From Nitrospirota bacterium (lineage in GTDB: Bacteria > Nitrospirota > Nitrospiria > Nitrospirales > Nitrospiraceae), in the NCBI GenBank assembly GCA_026387665.1, contig JAPLLG010000008.1, positions 124,001-188,000 of the forward strand: a stretch of DNA of 64,000 nucleotides, in the 5' to 3' direction. This document shows, piece after piece, positions 17,976 through 27,385 of the stretch. How positions within the stretch are numbered: the first letter of the stretch is position 1; every line of letters begins with the position of its first letter. A program made the translations under genes and the position numbers. The notes below the pieces were generated by a model. It saw nothing but the letters and a program-made list of their open reading frames with translations, did not search any database and had not been told where the DNA came from.

Positions 17976-19487
17976 ATGGTTACGCGGAGTAAGGGGGGGA
18001 ATGCCCTCGGTCTTGTCGCAGCTATCGGTCTAGTCATGGGCACCGTCGCGTTTACTGTCCTGCCGGGTGAGCCTGCAGCGTTCGCTGGGACTCCAGCCGG
18101 CCTGACACAAGGATTTTCAGAGATCGTCAAGAAGGTGACGCCGGCAGTTGTGAACATTGCGGTGACCGGGGGTGGAGAGGGTGGGGGCAAGGGCCGGAGA
18201 GCGCCGTTGCCGCCAGGGCCTTTCGGTGGACCTCCGGGTGAAGAGGCGCCAGGGGGCGAACTCCCGACTCCTCCGCCGATGCCTCCCGGAGGCCATGGCC
18301 GCCCCGATCAAAGCGCCGGATCCGGCGTTATCGTCGATTCGAACGGATTTATCGTGACGAACAACCATGTCGTCGAGGGGGCCACGCAGATTACCGTCAC
18401 GCTGAGCGACCGACGCGAATTCAGCGCGAAAGTGGTGGGCACCGATCCAAAGACGGATTTGGCCGTGGTCAAAATCGAGGCGAAAGACCTCCCGGCTTTA
18501 AAGTGGGCTGATTATGAGAAGTTGCAAGTGGGCGATCTGGTATTGGCGGTCGGCAGTCCCTTCGGACTGAGCTCCACCGTGACCCTGGGCATCATCAGCG
18601 CCTTGGGCCGCGGCAACGTCGGCATCGCCGATTACGAAGATTTCATTCAGACCGACGCCGCAATCAATCCGGGCAACTCCGGCGGGGCCTTAGTCAACAT
18701 GAGCGGTGAGCTCATGGGGATCAATACGGCCATCTTCTCGCGGACCGGCGGATCCGAAGGGATTGGATTTGCCATTCCCAGCAGCATTGCGGTGGATATC
18801 GTCGATAGTTTGCAGAAGACCGGCAAGGTTGTGCGAGGCTGGATGGGCGTCGCGATTCAAGAGATCACGCCGGCCTTGGCCAAGTCGTTTAAGCTGCCGG
18901 AGCAGCGTAAGGGTGTCTTGATCAGCGATGTGAACGAAAATGGCCCCTCCCACACCGCCGGAATCCGCCGCGGCGATGTGGTGATCGCGTTCAACGGGAA
19001 AGAAGTCCAGAACGTGAGCCAGTTGCGCAACCTGGTTGCCCGCACGATGGTCGGCAAGGATGCGCAGGTGAAGATTCTGCGCGACGGCAAGGAGCAGACC
19101 CTCGCCGTGAAGGTGGCGGAGCGGCCGACGGATGAAATGTTGGCGAAGAAGGAACCGTCGGCTCCCAAGGAACAGCCCGAAACGGCGAAGCTGCCGGATA
19201 ATGTCTTGGCTTCTATCAGAGTGCAGGGGCTAGATGCAGCGACGATGAGCCAATTCAATATCCTGGCGAAGATGACCGGGGTGGTCGTGACGTCGGTCGA
19301 GAACGGCGGCGCGGCGGAAGCGGCGGGGCTGCAGCGTGGCGACGTGATTCAGGAAGTGAACCACGAAGTCGTGAAGACGCTCGATGACTACCAGAAGGCG
19401 TCTCGCAAACTGAAAAAAGACGAGTTGGCCGTTCTGCTGTTGAGTCGGCAGGGGAATAACCTGTTTGTAGCGGTCAATCCCAAGTAA
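17976..19487 (+). CDS. HtrA/DegP-type periplasmic serine protease
   Basis: A 503-residue trypsin-like protease with two PDZ domains. Start ATG 17976 follows GGAGG at 9 bp and precedes a clear signal segment ([20 protein letters not shown]); an ATG at 17937 is possible. The catalytic triad is intact: His131 in NNHVVEG, Asp161 in DPKTDLAVV and Ser235 in GNSGGALV. A Gly/Pro-rich insert (residues ~70-112) lies before the His strand. PDZ1 begins near [13 protein letters not shown] and PDZ2 near [19 protein letters not shown]. It should degrade or refold misfolded periplasmic proteins. The next gene is tatC, which fits a role in quality control of exported enzymes. Confidence 0.92.
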   Translation: MVTRSKGGNALGLVAAIGLVMGTVAFTVLPGEPAAFAGTPAGLTQGFSEIVKKVTPAVVNIAVTGGGEGGGKGRRAPLPPGPFGGPPGEEAPGGELPTPPPMPPGGHGRPDQSAGSGVIVDSNGFIVTNNHVVEGATQITVTLSDRREFSAKVVGTDPKTDLAVVKIEAKDLPALKWADYEKLQVGDLVLAVGSPFGLSSTVTLGIISALGRGNVGIADYEDFIQTDAAINPGNSGGALVNMSGELMGINTAIFSRTGGSEGIGFAIPSSIAVDIVDSLQKTGKVVRGWMGVAIQEITPALAKSFKLPEQRKGVLISDVNENGPSHTAGIRRGDVVIAFNGKEVQNVSQLRNLVARTMVGKDAQVKILRDGKEQTLAVKVAERPTDEMLAKKEPSAPKEQPETAKLPDNVLASIRVQGLDAATMSQFNILAKMTGVVVTSVENGGAAEAAGLQRGDVIQEVNHEVVKTLDDYQKASRKLKKDELAVLLLSRQGNNLFVAVNPK

Positions 19488-19500
19488 CCAGCATGACGAG

Positions 19501-19534
19501 AGCCGTGCCTGCCCTGAAACGGGCAGGCACGGCT
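19501..19534 (+). terminator. Strong hairpin between htrA-type gene and tatC
   Basis: A perfect 14-bp inverted repeat (19501-19514 with 19521-19534) with a 6-nt loop starts 13 bp after the protease stop codon. There is no T run after it, so it may be a 3'-end stabiliser or a weak or attenuating terminator rather than a classic one. Confidence 0.6.
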
Positions 19535-19556
19535 CATCATCGGATGAACGGTTTGT

Positions 19557-20495
19557 ATGTCCGACGGTTTGAACTCACTCAATCAGTGGCTGCAAGACAC
19601 GATCTTTAAGCCGCTGGAAGACAAGAAGATGCCGGTGATGGAGCACCTCGTGGAGCTCCAGGTCCGGCTGACGCGCGCAGTCATCATCACCGCCCTGGTG
19701 TTCGTCGGCACGTTTTTCTATGCCGATACGCTGGTGCAGTGGCTCCGTATCCCTCTCCAGAACATGTTTGTGCCAGGCTCCCTCTCGTGGATGCCGACGG
19801 ATCTGCCGACCGTGCCCTTCGTCTTTCTCGCGCCGGCTGAAGCCCTGTGGCAAAACGTTAAGGTGGCCGGGCTCTTTGCCCTTGTCGCTGCGACCCCCTA
19901 CATTTTGTTGGAAGTCTGGCAGTTCGTCGTGCCGGGCCTCCATGCCCAGGAACGCCGCTTCGTGGCGCCCTTCGTCTTGCTGAGCGCGCTGGCTTTTTAC
20001 GCGGGGGTGGGCTTTTCCTTTTTCTTCGTGCTGCCGTTCGCGCTGAATTTTCTGGTCTCCTATGGCGTCAACGCCGGCTTCATCCCCCAGATTTCCATTG
20101 CCCAGTATGTCGGATTTTCCCTCTGGTTCCTGATGGTCTTCGGGCTGATTTTCGAAGTGCCGCTCGCGATCACCCTCATGGCGAAGCTGGGGTGGGTCGA
20201 TGCGCCCTTTCTCAAACGGTATCGGAAGTGGGCTCTGTTGGGCTCGTTCATCATTGCTGCCATCCTGACCCCCACGCCAGACCCCTTCAATCAATGTCTC
20301 ATGGCCCTGCCGATGTATGTGTTCTATGAAGTCGGCATCGTGAGCGCGGGATTTTTCAACAAGAAGAAGCCCGCGACGGAAGAGTCGTCCCTGCCGGTTG
20401 TGGCCACTGCCGCGGCGGGAAACGGCAAGGCGGCGGGACTCCCCAACGTGGGAGAGGGCGATTATGTCGGTGTGCCGACAGGCCGTCGGCGATAA
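19557..20495 (+). CDS. tatC: Sec-independent translocase subunit TatC
   Basis: A 312-residue TatC with six transmembrane helices. The cytoplasmic N-terminal helix MPVMEHLVELQVRLTRAVI is the conserved HLxELRxR-like signal-recognition segment, and GVGFSFFFVLPFALNFL and FGLIFEVPLAITL match helices 3 and 4. The RYRKWALLGSFIIAAILTPTPDPFNQ loop is diagnostic. It has a longer C-terminal tail (Lys/Ala-rich) than the usual ~250 residues. TatC recognises twin-arginine signals and exports folded cofactor-containing proteins. Its place before Mo-cofactor genes fits export of a periplasmic molybdoenzyme. Confidence 0.95.
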   Translation: MSDGLNSLNQWLQDTIFKPLEDKKMPVMEHLVELQVRLTRAVIITALVFVGTFFYADTLVQWLRIPLQNMFVPGSLSWMPTDLPTVPFVFLAPAEALWQNVKVAGLFALVAATPYILLEVWQFVVPGLHAQERRFVAPFVLLSALAFYAGVGFSFFFVLPFALNFLVSYGVNAGFIPQISIAQYVGFSLWFLMVFGLIFEVPLAITLMAKLGWVDAPFLKRYRKWALLGSFIIAAILTPTPDPFNQCLMALPMYVFYEVGIVSAGFFNKKKPATEESSLPVVATAAAGNGKAAGLPNVGEGDYVGVPTGRRR

Positions 20496-20540
20496 CGGAA
20501 ATATGCAGATCGGGCGCAACGTTTTACAGAAGGACGATAC

Positions 20541-21494
20541 ATGGCTCGCGAATTGAACGTCATTCAACCCCCTAGCTCCGGCGGCAGCGATGCCTGCATC
20601 TATATGTGGGCCTGCGCGATTTGCGACGAGAATGAAACCTGCCAGAAGGACAAGGAAGGGCACAGTCGCTGGCTCGTGGCCAAGCGAATGGAACGGATCG
20701 AATACAAAGTGCTCGTCATGAGCAACAAGGGCGGAGTCGGAAAGAGCACCTGCACGACCAACCTCGCCGTGAGTCTCGCGCTCAAGGGCTGGCATGTCGG
20801 CATCTGCGACATGGACATCCATGGGCCGAACATTCCGAAGATGGTGGGGGCTGAAGGGCAGAAGCTCAAGATCAGCAGCTCGGGCGGGATCATCCCCTTT
20901 CAGGCCTATAACCTCAAAATCGCCTCCATGTCTTTCCTGTTGCAGAACTCGGACGATCCGATTATCTGGCGCGATGCGTACAAGTATGAGTTCATCAACC
21001 AGCTCTTGGGCGGAGTCGAGTGGCAGGATTTGAATTTTTTGTTTGTGGACTTGCCGCCCGGAACGGGCAACGAGTCGGTCACGACCATCGACCTGCTCGG
21101 CAATGTCAGCGGCGCCGTGATCATTACGACGCCGCAGGAAGTGGCCTTGCTGGACTCCCGCAAGTCCGTGACCTTCTGCAAGGACAGCGAAGTGCCGATC
21201 ATCGGGATCGTCGAGAATATGAGCGGGCTGGAATGTCCCCATTGTCATAACCACATCGACGTGTTCCGCAAGGGCGGCGGCGAAGCCGCGGCGCACGATA
21301 TGGGCGTGCCGTTTCTCGGTCGCATCCCGCTCGATCCCGATGTCGTGATCCAGTCCGATGCAGGGGAGCCGTTTGCGATGTTCAATTCTGACTCGGCGAC
21401 AGCCGCCTGTTATCACGACATTGCCAATAAGGTCGAAGCGTTCTGCAAGAAGAGCGGGTCGCTCGTGAAAATTGCGCCCCGGCAGGCGCACTGA
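20541..21494 (+). CDS. Mrp/NBP35-type Fe-S cluster carrier ATPase
   Basis: A 317-residue P-loop ATPase. A Cys-rich N-terminal piece (CIYMWACAICDENETC) precedes the deviant Walker A motif MSNKGGVGKSTCTTNLAV near residue 60. ICDMDIHGPNIPKMVG (switch) and LPPGTGNESVTTID follow, and the CPHC pair (GLECPHCHNHIDVF) that binds a bridging Fe-S cluster sits near residue 230. The N-terminal cysteines are more typical of NBP35 than of plain ApbC/Mrp. It probably loads Fe-S clusters on electron-transfer proteins such as a molybdoenzyme complex. Confidence 0.9.
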   Translation: MARELNVIQPPSSGGSDACIYMWACAICDENETCQKDKEGHSRWLVAKRMERIEYKVLVMSNKGGVGKSTCTTNLAVSLALKGWHVGICDMDIHGPNIPKMVGAEGQKLKISSSGGIIPFQAYNLKIASMSFLLQNSDDPIIWRDAYKYEFINQLLGGVEWQDLNFLFVDLPPGTGNESVTTIDLLGNVSGAVIITTPQEVALLDSRKSVTFCKDSEVPIIGIVENMSGLECPHCHNHIDVFRKGGGEAAAHDMGVPFLGRIPLDPDVVIQSDAGEPFAMFNSDSATAACYHDIANKVEAFCKKSGSLVKIAPRQAH

Positions 21495-21507
21495 TGGAGG
21501 AGAGACC

Positions 21508-22806
21508 GTGAAGGCCACAGACGCGACAGAGGGGCTCACACAGCTACAGGAAGCGCAGCGGATCGTCTTGGAGTCCACGCCGACTCTGGGCCTGGAGAAG
21601 ATTTCGATTCTCGATGCGCTCGGTCGTGTCCTGGGCGAGGACATCGTGGCGGAGCGGGATAATCCACCCTGGAACAACAGCGCGATGGACGGGTTTGCGG
21701 TGCGCTGGGAGGATATCAAACAGGAACAGACGATTCAGAAACCGGTGACGCTCACGGTGATCGAGGACGTGCCAGCCGGCAAGATGCCATCCAAAACCGT
21801 CGGCAAGGGGCAGGCGATTCGCATCATGACCGGGGCTCCGATCCCGAAGGGAGCGGACACGGTCTTGAAGGTCGAGGATACGGAGCATACGCCCGATTCC
21901 GTTCGCGTCTTCAAGGCGGAACAGCAAGGCGCCAACATTCGTCCGCAAGGAGAAGACGTCAAAAATGGCGACTGCATCATTGCCAAGGGGACCCAGATCC
22001 GGCCAGGCGAAGCAGGGATGCTGGCGATCCTGGCCAAGTCGTTCATCTTCGCCTATCAACGGCCCCGGGTGGCGATCTTGTCAACCGGCGACGAATTGGC
22101 GGATTTGGACGAGCGGTTCAGCGAGGAAAAAATCATCAACTCCAACAGCTATGGGATTGCGGCCGCGGTGCAGGAGGCGGGCGGCATTCCATTTTTATTG
22201 GGGATTGCGAGGGACACGCCTGCCGCGCTGAAGGAGAAGATTTCACATGGACTGACGGCGGACATTCTGGTCCTGTCCGGCGGCGTCTCGATGGGCGATT
22301 ACGATTTCACGAAGACGGTGTTCCATGAGCTCGGCGCAGAAATGAACTTCTGGAAGCTGGCGATCAGGCCGGGGCAGCCGCTCGCGTTCGGCAAGATTCA
22401 GGGTAAGCTGGCCTTCGGCTTGCCGGGGAATCCTGTCTCCTCCATGGTGACGTTCGAGCAGCTGGTGCGGCCGGCGATGCTGAAAATGAGCGGCCATCGG
22501 CACTATGGCCGTCCGGTCGTGCAGGCGATCTTCGAGGAAAAGTTTTCCAAGAGGACGGATCGGCGCCACTTCCTGCGCGGGGTGCTCACGCAGGAAGCGG
22601 GAGTCTTTAAGGTGCGAACCACCGGCGCGCAGGGGTCCGGAATTTTGACCTCCATGGTGAAGGCCAATTGCTTGATCGATATTCCGGTCGAAGTCGAACG
22701 GGTCAATCCTGGCGACCTGGTCTCGGTTCAATTGTTGTGCGGCGAAGTGTGGGCGAACCACGCAGGCCCGGTCCAGGCTGGCGGGCATCATCTCTCCTGT
22801 TGCTGA
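21508..22806 (+). CDS. moeA: Molybdopterin molybdenumtransferase MoeA
   Basis: A 432-residue MoeA. GTG 21508 is chosen because GGAGGAG sits just upstream (21497-21503); the longer frame from 21472 overlaps the Mrp-type gene. Motifs: DNPPWNNSAMDGFAVRW, GKGQAIRIMTGAPIPKGADTV, LSTGDELADL, NSNSYGIAAAVQEAGG, VLSGGVSMGDYDFTK and KIQGKLAFGLPGNPVSSMV. It inserts molybdate into adenylated molybdopterin to give Moco. The neighbour mobB and distant mobA (61.8 kb) complete the guanine-dinucleotide branch. Confidence 0.95.
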   Translation: MKATDATEGLTQLQEAQRIVLESTPTLGLEKISILDALGRVLGEDIVAERDNPPWNNSAMDGFAVRWEDIKQEQTIQKPVTLTVIEDVPAGKMPSKTVGKGQAIRIMTGAPIPKGADTVLKVEDTEHTPDSVRVFKAEQQGANIRPQGEDVKNGDCIIAKGTQIRPGEAGMLAILAKSFIFAYQRPRVAILSTGDELADLDERFSEEKIINSNSYGIAAAVQEAGGIPFLLGIARDTPAALKEKISHGLTADILVLSGGVSMGDYDFTKTVFHELGAEMNFWKLAIRPGQPLAFGKIQGKLAFGLPGNPVSSMVTFEQLVRPAMLKMSGHRHYGRPVVQAIFEEKFSKRTDRRHFLRGVLTQEAGVFKVRTTGAQGSGILTSMVKANCLIDIPVEVERVNPGDLVSVQLLCGEVWANHAGPVQAGGHHLSCC

Positions 22807-22865
22807 AGCTTCGTCCAGTTCCGTGACGATGTTGCGGTGCGACGTGTAATGAAGGGCCCTGTTGT

Positions 22866-23390
22866 ATGGCCGTACCTATTGTGTCGTTTGTCGGCCGGTC
22901 GAACAGCGGAAAGACTACGCTGATCGAGCGGGTGATTCCTGAACTGGTTCGCGCCGGCTATAAAGTGGCGACGGTGAAGCATACCGGGCATGGGTTCGAT
23001 CTCGATACCGAAGGGAAGGACAGCTGGCGCCACAAGCGGGCCGGGGCCAGCAGCGTGATGGTGCTCTCCAAGGGCAGCATGGCGATGTTTGCCGATGTGT
23101 CCGACCAGATGAGCGTCGAAGCCATACGGGACCGGTTTCTCGACCAGAGCTATGACTTGATCATTGCCGAAGGGTGGAAGCACGAAAGCTATCCGAAGAT
23201 CGTCATCATCCGTGAGGCGGTCGGCGAAATTCCCGTGTCTCATGAAGGATTGCTGGCGGTGGTATCGGATAAGCAGGTTGATTTGTCCGTGCCCTTGTTC
23301 GGGTTGGACGATGTCGCAGGCGTGGCGGCTTTGATCATGAAGCAATTCCCCAAATCCCGTTCTCATTCGGAGCATGAACTGGAAGCCTAA
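22866..23390 (+). CDS. mobB: Molybdopterin-guanine dinucleotide biosynthesis adaptor MobB
   Basis: A 174-residue GTP-binding protein. It has the P-loop FVGRSNSGKTTLIERVIPEL, TVKHTGHGFDLDTEGKDSWRHKRAGASS (MobB signature) and LIIAEGWKHESYPKIVIIR. MobB assists MobA in forming the bis-MGD cofactor of DMSO-reductase-family enzymes such as nitrite oxidoreductase. Its end overlaps the next cytochrome gene by 17 bp, so the two are co-translated. Confidence 0.93.
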   Translation: MAVPIVSFVGRSNSGKTTLIERVIPELVRAGYKVATVKHTGHGFDLDTEGKDSWRHKRAGASSVMVLSKGSMAMFADVSDQMSVEAIRDRFLDQSYDLIIAEGWKHESYPKIVIIREAVGEIPVSHEGLLAVVSDKQVDLSVPLFGLDDVAGVAALIMKQFPKSRSHSEHELEA

Positions 23391-24084
23391 AGCGACCATC
23401 CTGTTGGCCCTTACCCTCGGCGCCATCGCGCTTGGCGCGATAGCCATTCCTATTACGAACCATCCGACCTTCTGTGCCAGTTGCCATACCATTGCGCCCT
23501 CCCATGAGAGTTGGACGAAATCCTCGCATCGAGACGTGACCTGTGTGGCCTGCCATGTGAGGCCAGGCCTTGAAGGCTGGCTCCACGATAAGGCCTGGGC
23601 CGGGACGAAGGATGTGGCCATCTACCTGTTCGGCAGCCCGACCGATCCGCACAATCTCCAGGCGAAGGTCGATTCCGTCGTCTGCCTGGGCTGTCATCGA
23701 GACATTCTGCGGGTCTCCGAAGTGGCCCCGCGCGATCTGCCTCCGCCGGTCAAAGAGGTCGGGTTGATCATGAGCCATCGCAAACATATCGAGGCCTTTG
23801 CGAAGCGAAGCCAGGGGGAGGGCTGCACAACCTGCCATTCGTCGGTCGTGCATGAACAGCCGATCAAGGGCTATCCAATCGTGATCCCGCGCGGGCATGT
23901 ATCGGCCGACGAGAAACCCTGGTACCCGGACCATCCGGAAGGTTCGTACTTGCGGACCAGAGCCCTCAAGGACTGTTTCCGCTGCCACGACGGGAAGACG
24001 GAATATGAGGGGAAGATCGTGAGCCGGAAATGTGAAACCTGCCATCTCCCAGAAAAGATCGGCAACGCGTTACTGTTCAACTAA
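23374..24084 (+). CDS. Membrane-anchored hexahaem cytochrome c (NapC/NirT-like)
   Basis: A 236-residue protein with one N-terminal membrane anchor ([21 protein letters not shown]) and six CxxCH motifs: CASCH (from residue 34), CVACH, CLGCH, CTTCH, CFRCH and CETCH. The first two resemble the NapC/NirT quinol dehydrogenase start ([15 protein letters not shown]...[10 protein letters not shown]). NapC usually has four haems in ~190 residues, so this is an enlarged relative. It probably moves electrons between the quinone pool and periplasmic acceptors. It overlaps mobB and is followed by an ABC transporter. Confidence 0.85.
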   Translation: MNWKPKATILLALTLGAIALGAIAIPITNHPTFCASCHTIAPSHESWTKSSHRDVTCVACHVRPGLEGWLHDKAWAGTKDVAIYLFGSPTDPHNLQAKVDSVVCLGCHRDILRVSEVAPRDLPPPVKEVGLIMSHRKHIEAFAKRSQGEGCTTCHSSVVHEQPIKGYPIVIPRGHVSADEKPWYPDHPEGSYLRTRALKDCFRCHDGKTEYEGKIVSRKCETCHLPEKIGNALLFN

Positions 24085-24098
24085 GTCGCCGATTCGTT

Positions 24099-24827
24099 AT
24101 GACCACACCTGTGCTGCACGTCCAACATCTCGTGAAACAGTTCGGCGATTTCGTCGCCGTCAACGACATTTCCTTCGACCTCAGGCCGGGAGAGATCCTC
24201 GGGTTGCTGGGTCCGAACGGGGCGGGGAAAACCACGACCATTCAGATGTTGCTCGGGGTGGTAAAGCTGACCTCCGGCTCCATTCAGATGTTCGGACGAG
24301 ATTTGGAGACGGATCGTGAGGCCATTCTCCAGCAAGTAAACTTTTCTTCGACCTATGTCTCCATGCCGCAAGCGCTGACGGTGGAGGAGAACCTCTGGGT
24401 GATGGCGAGGCTCTATGGGCTGCCTCAGATCCAGTCGCGAATCGATTCCATCGTGAAGCGGCTGGAGATGGAGGAGTTTCGCCATAAAGTCACGCGCAAA
24501 CTGTCCTCCGGTCAAAGTACCAGGCTCGGGCTGGCCAAGGCCTTTCTGACCGAACCGAAGATTCTGTTCCTCGATGAGCCGACCGCGAGTCTCGATCCCG
24601 ATATCGCGCAAAAGATCCGGAGTTTTCTCAAGGAAGAGCGGCGTTCGTCCGGCCTGAGCGTGCTCTACTCGTCGCACAATATGCATGAGATGGAAGAAAT
24701 GACGGACCGGATCATCTTTCTCCAGCGGGGCAAGATCGTGGCGGAGGGGACGGCGCAGGAGATTGTGGCGCGGTTCGGGCAGGCGGATCTGGAAGAAGTG
24801 TTTGTGAAGTTGGCGCGGGAGAAGTAG
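24099..24827 (+). CDS. ABC transporter ATP-binding protein
   Basis: A 242-residue ATPase of the ABC-2 export type. Walker [11 protein letters not shown] (near residue 39), a Q-loop region, signature [15 protein letters not shown] (variant LSSGQ), Walker [15 protein letters not shown] and the H-loop [11 protein letters not shown] are all visible. The permease is 135 bp downstream, after a hairpin repeat. The start ATG 24099 has no strong ribosome site and lies 14 bp after the cytochrome gene, suggesting coupling. The cargo cannot be read from sequence; a role in cytochrome or cofactor handling is context inference. Confidence 0.9.
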   Translation: MTTPVLHVQHLVKQFGDFVAVNDISFDLRPGEILGLLGPNGAGKTTTIQMLLGVVKLTSGSIQMFGRDLETDREAILQQVNFSSTYVSMPQALTVEENLWVMARLYGLPQIQSRIDSIVKRLEMEEFRHKVTRKLSSGQSTRLGLAKAFLTEPKILFLDEPTASLDPDIAQKIRSFLKEERRSSGLSVLYSSHNMHEMEEMTDRIIFLQRGKIVAEGTAQEIVARFGQADLEEVFVKLAREK

Positions 24828-24828
24828 G

Positions 24829-24918
24829 AGGCGCTGGGGAGGGTCTCTGTGCTCGCGCAACGCGCGGCCTCAGAAGGCCCTCGTTGGACGCGCGCAGGGG
24901 CGACCCTCCCCAGTGCCT
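24829..24918. repeat. Hairpin repeat with conserved 51-bp core (copy A)
   Basis: Outer arms 24829-24845 and 24902-24918 are inverted repeats with one mismatch. Inside is a ~51-bp core that begins with CTGTGCTCGCGCAACGCGCG and ends with CTCGTTGGACGCGCGCAG. The same core with different arms recurs inside the repeat at 43130-43297. It lies between the ATPase and permease genes of one transporter, so it may shape the mRNA or act as a partial terminator. Confidence 0.75.
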
Positions 24919-24962
24919 CCTTGATTGCCTGTCCGACCGAGTAGAGGGAAGAGAAGAGGAAG

Positions 24963-25754
24963 ATGAAACTCCATCGAGTCTATGCGCTGGTGGCGCGGCA
25001 TTTGTACCTGTACCGGCGCAGTTTGCCGCGCATGATGGAGATTTTCTATTGGCCCTTTCTGGACCTGGTCATCTGGGGGTTCATTACGGTTTATCTCATG
25101 AAGTTCCAGGGGCAGATCCCAGGGGCGGTTACGTTCTTTCTGGGGGCCTTAATTTTATGGGATGTGCTGTTCCGCGCGCAGCAGGGAGTGACGATTTCGT
25201 TTCTGGAGGAGCTCTGGGCGCGCAATCTGATGAATTTGTTTGCCAGTCCGCTCAAGCCGAGCGAGTTCCTGGCCGCGACGATGGTGATGAGCGTTTTAAA
25301 AGTGATGGCGGTTTCTGTGGTGATGGTCGTCTGCGCGGGGCTCTTCTATTCGTACAATATCTTCGTGATCGGGCTCTGGCTGATTCCGTTCGTTGTGAAT
25401 CTCGTGATGACGGGCTGGATCATCGGGGTGTTGACCACGGCCCTCATTATGCGGTTTGGCCAGGAAGCGGAAGTGCTGGCCTGGAGCATGGTGTTTTTAT
25501 TTCAGCCCATCTCCTGTGTGTTCTATCCGATCGAGGTGCTCCCAGGCTGGCTGCAGGCCATTGCCTGGATGAATCCTGCCGCCCATGTCTTTGAAGGGAT
25601 GCGCGCTGTGCTCAACGCGACGGTCTCGCCGGTCGCGCATCTTGCCTGGGCCACCGGCTTGAACGTGGTCTGTCTCAGCCTGGTCGTCGCCCTGTTCCAT
25701 TGGATGTTCGAGTTCTGCCGGGAACGGGGCTTGCTGGTCCGCATCGGGGAGTGA
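24963..25754 (+). CDS. ABC-2 type transporter permease
   Basis: A 263-residue permease with six predicted membrane helices. Start ATG 24963 follows GAAGAGGAAG. The N-terminal amphipathic segment (YALVARHLYLYRRSLPRMMEI) and the PISCVFYPIEVLPGWLQAIAWMNPAAHVFEGMR stretch are the ABC-2 permease signature seen in NodJ and other export permeases. It pairs with the ATPase at 24099. NodI/NodJ-like pairs export oligosaccharides or lipids, but the substrate here is unknown. Confidence 0.88.
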   Translation: MKLHRVYALVARHLYLYRRSLPRMMEIFYWPFLDLVIWGFITVYLMKFQGQIPGAVTFFLGALILWDVLFRAQQGVTISFLEELWARNLMNLFASPLKPSEFLAATMVMSVLKVMAVSVVMVVCAGLFYSYNIFVIGLWLIPFVVNLVMTGWIIGVLTTALIMRFGQEAEVLAWSMVFLFQPISCVFYPIEVLPGWLQAIAWMNPAAHVFEGMRAVLNATVSPVAHLAWATGLNVVCLSLVVALFHWMFEFCRERGLLVRIGE

Positions 25755-25769
25755 TTCTGCCAGGTTTAA

Positions 25770-25967
25770 CAGGATGCTCAAAAAGTTCGTCCAGCAAGGC
25801 CGCAGCGAGTGAAGGGCCGAGGAGGTACAAACCGCACTTTGTGCGATCCGTTCGCTATTTTATGGGTCTTGGCGAACGGAAAATCTCCTTCAGTGTTTCC
25901 GATCTCCGACGGCGTTGAGGGTCTGAACGATGCGAGAACGAAGCTGGCGGACTTTTTCAGCATCCTG
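25770..25967. repeat. Palindromic intergenic repeat, copy R1 (198 bp)
   Basis: Terminal inverted repeats of 16 bp (25770-25785 and 25952-25967) match at 15 positions: CAGGATGCTCAAAAAG and, inverted, CAGGATGCTGAAAAAG. Next to the left end is GTCCAGCAAGGCCGCAGCGA, shared with the other copies at 30291, 33800 and 43130. No plausible gene lies within. An insertion sequence has landed at its right edge. Confidence 0.85.
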
Positions 25968-25979
25968 CTCGTGGCGGAT
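25961..25979 (+). repeat. Left direct repeat of the insertion sequence (19 bp)
   Basis: CATCCTGCTCGTGGCGGAT here is identical to 27386-27404 and brackets the transposase region, so it is read as a target-site duplication. Its first 7 bases are the outer end of the palindromic repeat R1. Confidence 0.8.
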
Positions 25980-27385
25980 GTAATCCCAACATGAGAATGT
26001 CCGCTTTCACCAAAGTAGAAATGTCCTCTTGTGTAGACTGGCGGCCCTCAGAGGGAGGGCAGCATGGTTGGAGAGGACACGGTGCAGATGCGCGTGACAG
26101 AGTTGAAGCGGGTGCATGTCATTCGGCAAGTGATGGCCAAGGCATTACGGCAGCGGGAGGCGGGCGAGATCTTGGGGCTGACGACGCGGCAGGTCCGGCG
26201 GCTGGTCCAGCGGGTCCGAGCGGAGGGGGACATGGGCCTCGTGCATCGAAGCCGAGGCACGCCCTCACACCGACAATACCGGCCCGCCCTGAAAGTCCGG
26301 GCCCTTCGGCTGTACGCGACGCACTACGGCGATTTTGGCCCCACCCTCGCGGCGGAGAAGCTGGCCGAGCGACACGGCCTCCCCCTCAGCGCCGAAACGT
26401 TACGCGGCTGGCTCCGGGCCGCCGGGGTCACACACTTCCAGCGGCGGAAGCAACCGCATCGGGCGTGGCGGGCCCGGAAAACGCACCGGGGCGAACTGGT
26501 ACAGGTGGACGGCTCGCATCATGACTGGTTCGAGGGACGGGGACCCCGGTGTGTGCTGATGGCCTACATCGACGATGCGAGCAGTCAGGTCTTTGCCCGG
26601 TTCTACGCCTATGAAGGCACGATCCCCGCACTGGATAGCTTCCGTCGCTACGTCACGCACTATGGCCTGCCGCTCGCGCTCTACACGGACCAGCATACGA
26701 CCTACAAGTCGCCGGCCGCGCCGACCGTCGAGGAGCAATTAGCTGATCGCCCGCCGCACAGTCAGTTTGAGCGAGCGCTCGCCGAGTTGGGGGTGACAGT
26801 GATGCATGCCCACTCCCCGCAGGCCAAGGGCCGCGTCGAGCGGCTGTTCAAGACCCTGCAGGATCGCCTGGTCAAAGACCTACGCCTGGCGGGCCTGGCC
26901 ACGCTTGAGGCGGCCAATCAGTTTCTGGAGACCTGGCTCCCGCGCTACAACCAGCAGTTTGCGGTCTCGCCCGCGCAGCCCGCCGATCTCCATCGGCCCC
27001 GTCCGACGTGCCGCGCCCTGGACCGGAGCCTGTGCCTCAAGACTCTGCGTGTCCTGCGCCGCGATTGGACCGTGGCCCATCACGGGCAGCTCTATCAGAT
27101 CCGCGACCATATTCGGGCGACCCAGGTGCAGGTGGAAGAACGGCTCGATGGGACGATGCGGATGACCCACCATGGCCGGCCGCTCACGTATCAAGCCATT
27201 GCCGCGCGGCCCTGCAAGACGGCGGAGCCGGAGACACGCAAGCTGCCGCGGCCGCCCGTCAAGCCTCGAGCCACTCATCCATGGAATGGCTACGGGACAA
27301 TCGCCAGCAAGCGACCGGCCGCCGCGCAACCTTAAACCGGACATTTCTACTTGGGGAGAAAGCGGACATTTCTAAATTGGGTTGA
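25980..27385 (+). mobile_element. Insertion sequence, IS1202-like (ISNCY group)
   Basis: A ~1.4-kb element with one transposase gene. Its ends are imperfect inverted repeats: both contain AGAAATGTCC and AATGTCCGCTTTC words (left 26000-26035, right 27339-27380 on the other strand). If the ends are TGT...ACA, as the flanks allow, the element is 25979-27387 and the target duplication is slightly shorter. Long duplications are known for IS1202-type elements. Inverted repeats and duplication are both intact, so the insertion looks recent and possibly active. Confidence 0.75.
26064..27335 (+). CDS. DDE transposase (ISNCY/IS1202-like)
   Basis: A 423-residue transposase. The start ATG 26064 follows GAGGGAGG. 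The N terminus has helix-turn-helix segments (VMAKALRQREAGEILGLTTR and QVRRLVQRVRAEG). The rve-type catalytic core has its acidic triad visible as VQVDGSHHDWF, ALYTDQHTTY and SPQAKGRVERLFKTLQ. A C-terminal beta domain (RDWTVAHHGQLYQIRD) is typical of the ISNCY transposases. No frameshift or internal stop is seen. Confidence 0.88.
   Translation: MVGEDTVQMRVTELKRVHVIRQVMAKALRQREAGEILGLTTRQVRRLVQRVRAEGDMGLVHRSRGTPSHRQYRPALKVRALRLYATHYGDFGPTLAAEKLAERHGLPLSAETLRGWLRAAGVTHFQRRKQPHRAWRARKTHRGELVQVDGSHHDWFEGRGPRCVLMAYIDDASSQVFARFYAYEGTIPALDSFRRYVTHYGLPLALYTDQHTTYKSPAAPTVEEQLADRPPHSQFERALAELGVTVMHAHSPQAKGRVERLFKTLQDRLVKDLRLAGLATLEAANQFLETWLPRYNQQFAVSPAQPADLHRPRPTCRALDRSLCLKTLRVLRRDWTVAHHGQLYQIRDHIRATQVQVEERLDGTMRMTHHGRPLTYQAIAARPCKTAEPETRKLPRPPVKPRATHPWNGYGTIASKRPAAAQP

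Noticed and set aside
21495-21507. A Moco riboswitch before moeA
   Set aside because: The gap between the Mrp-type gene and moeA is only 13 bp, too short for the aptamer.
19575-21719. A 714-codon open frame on the minus strand across tatC, the Mrp-type gene and the start of moeA
   Set aside because: It is antisense to three well-supported genes and has low-complexity His/Arg/Gly composition, typical of mirror frames of GC-rich coding DNA.
25809-25994. Short open frame inside the palindromic repeat R1
   Set aside because: It crosses the terminal repeat and the insertion-sequence end, and has no recognisable protein pattern.
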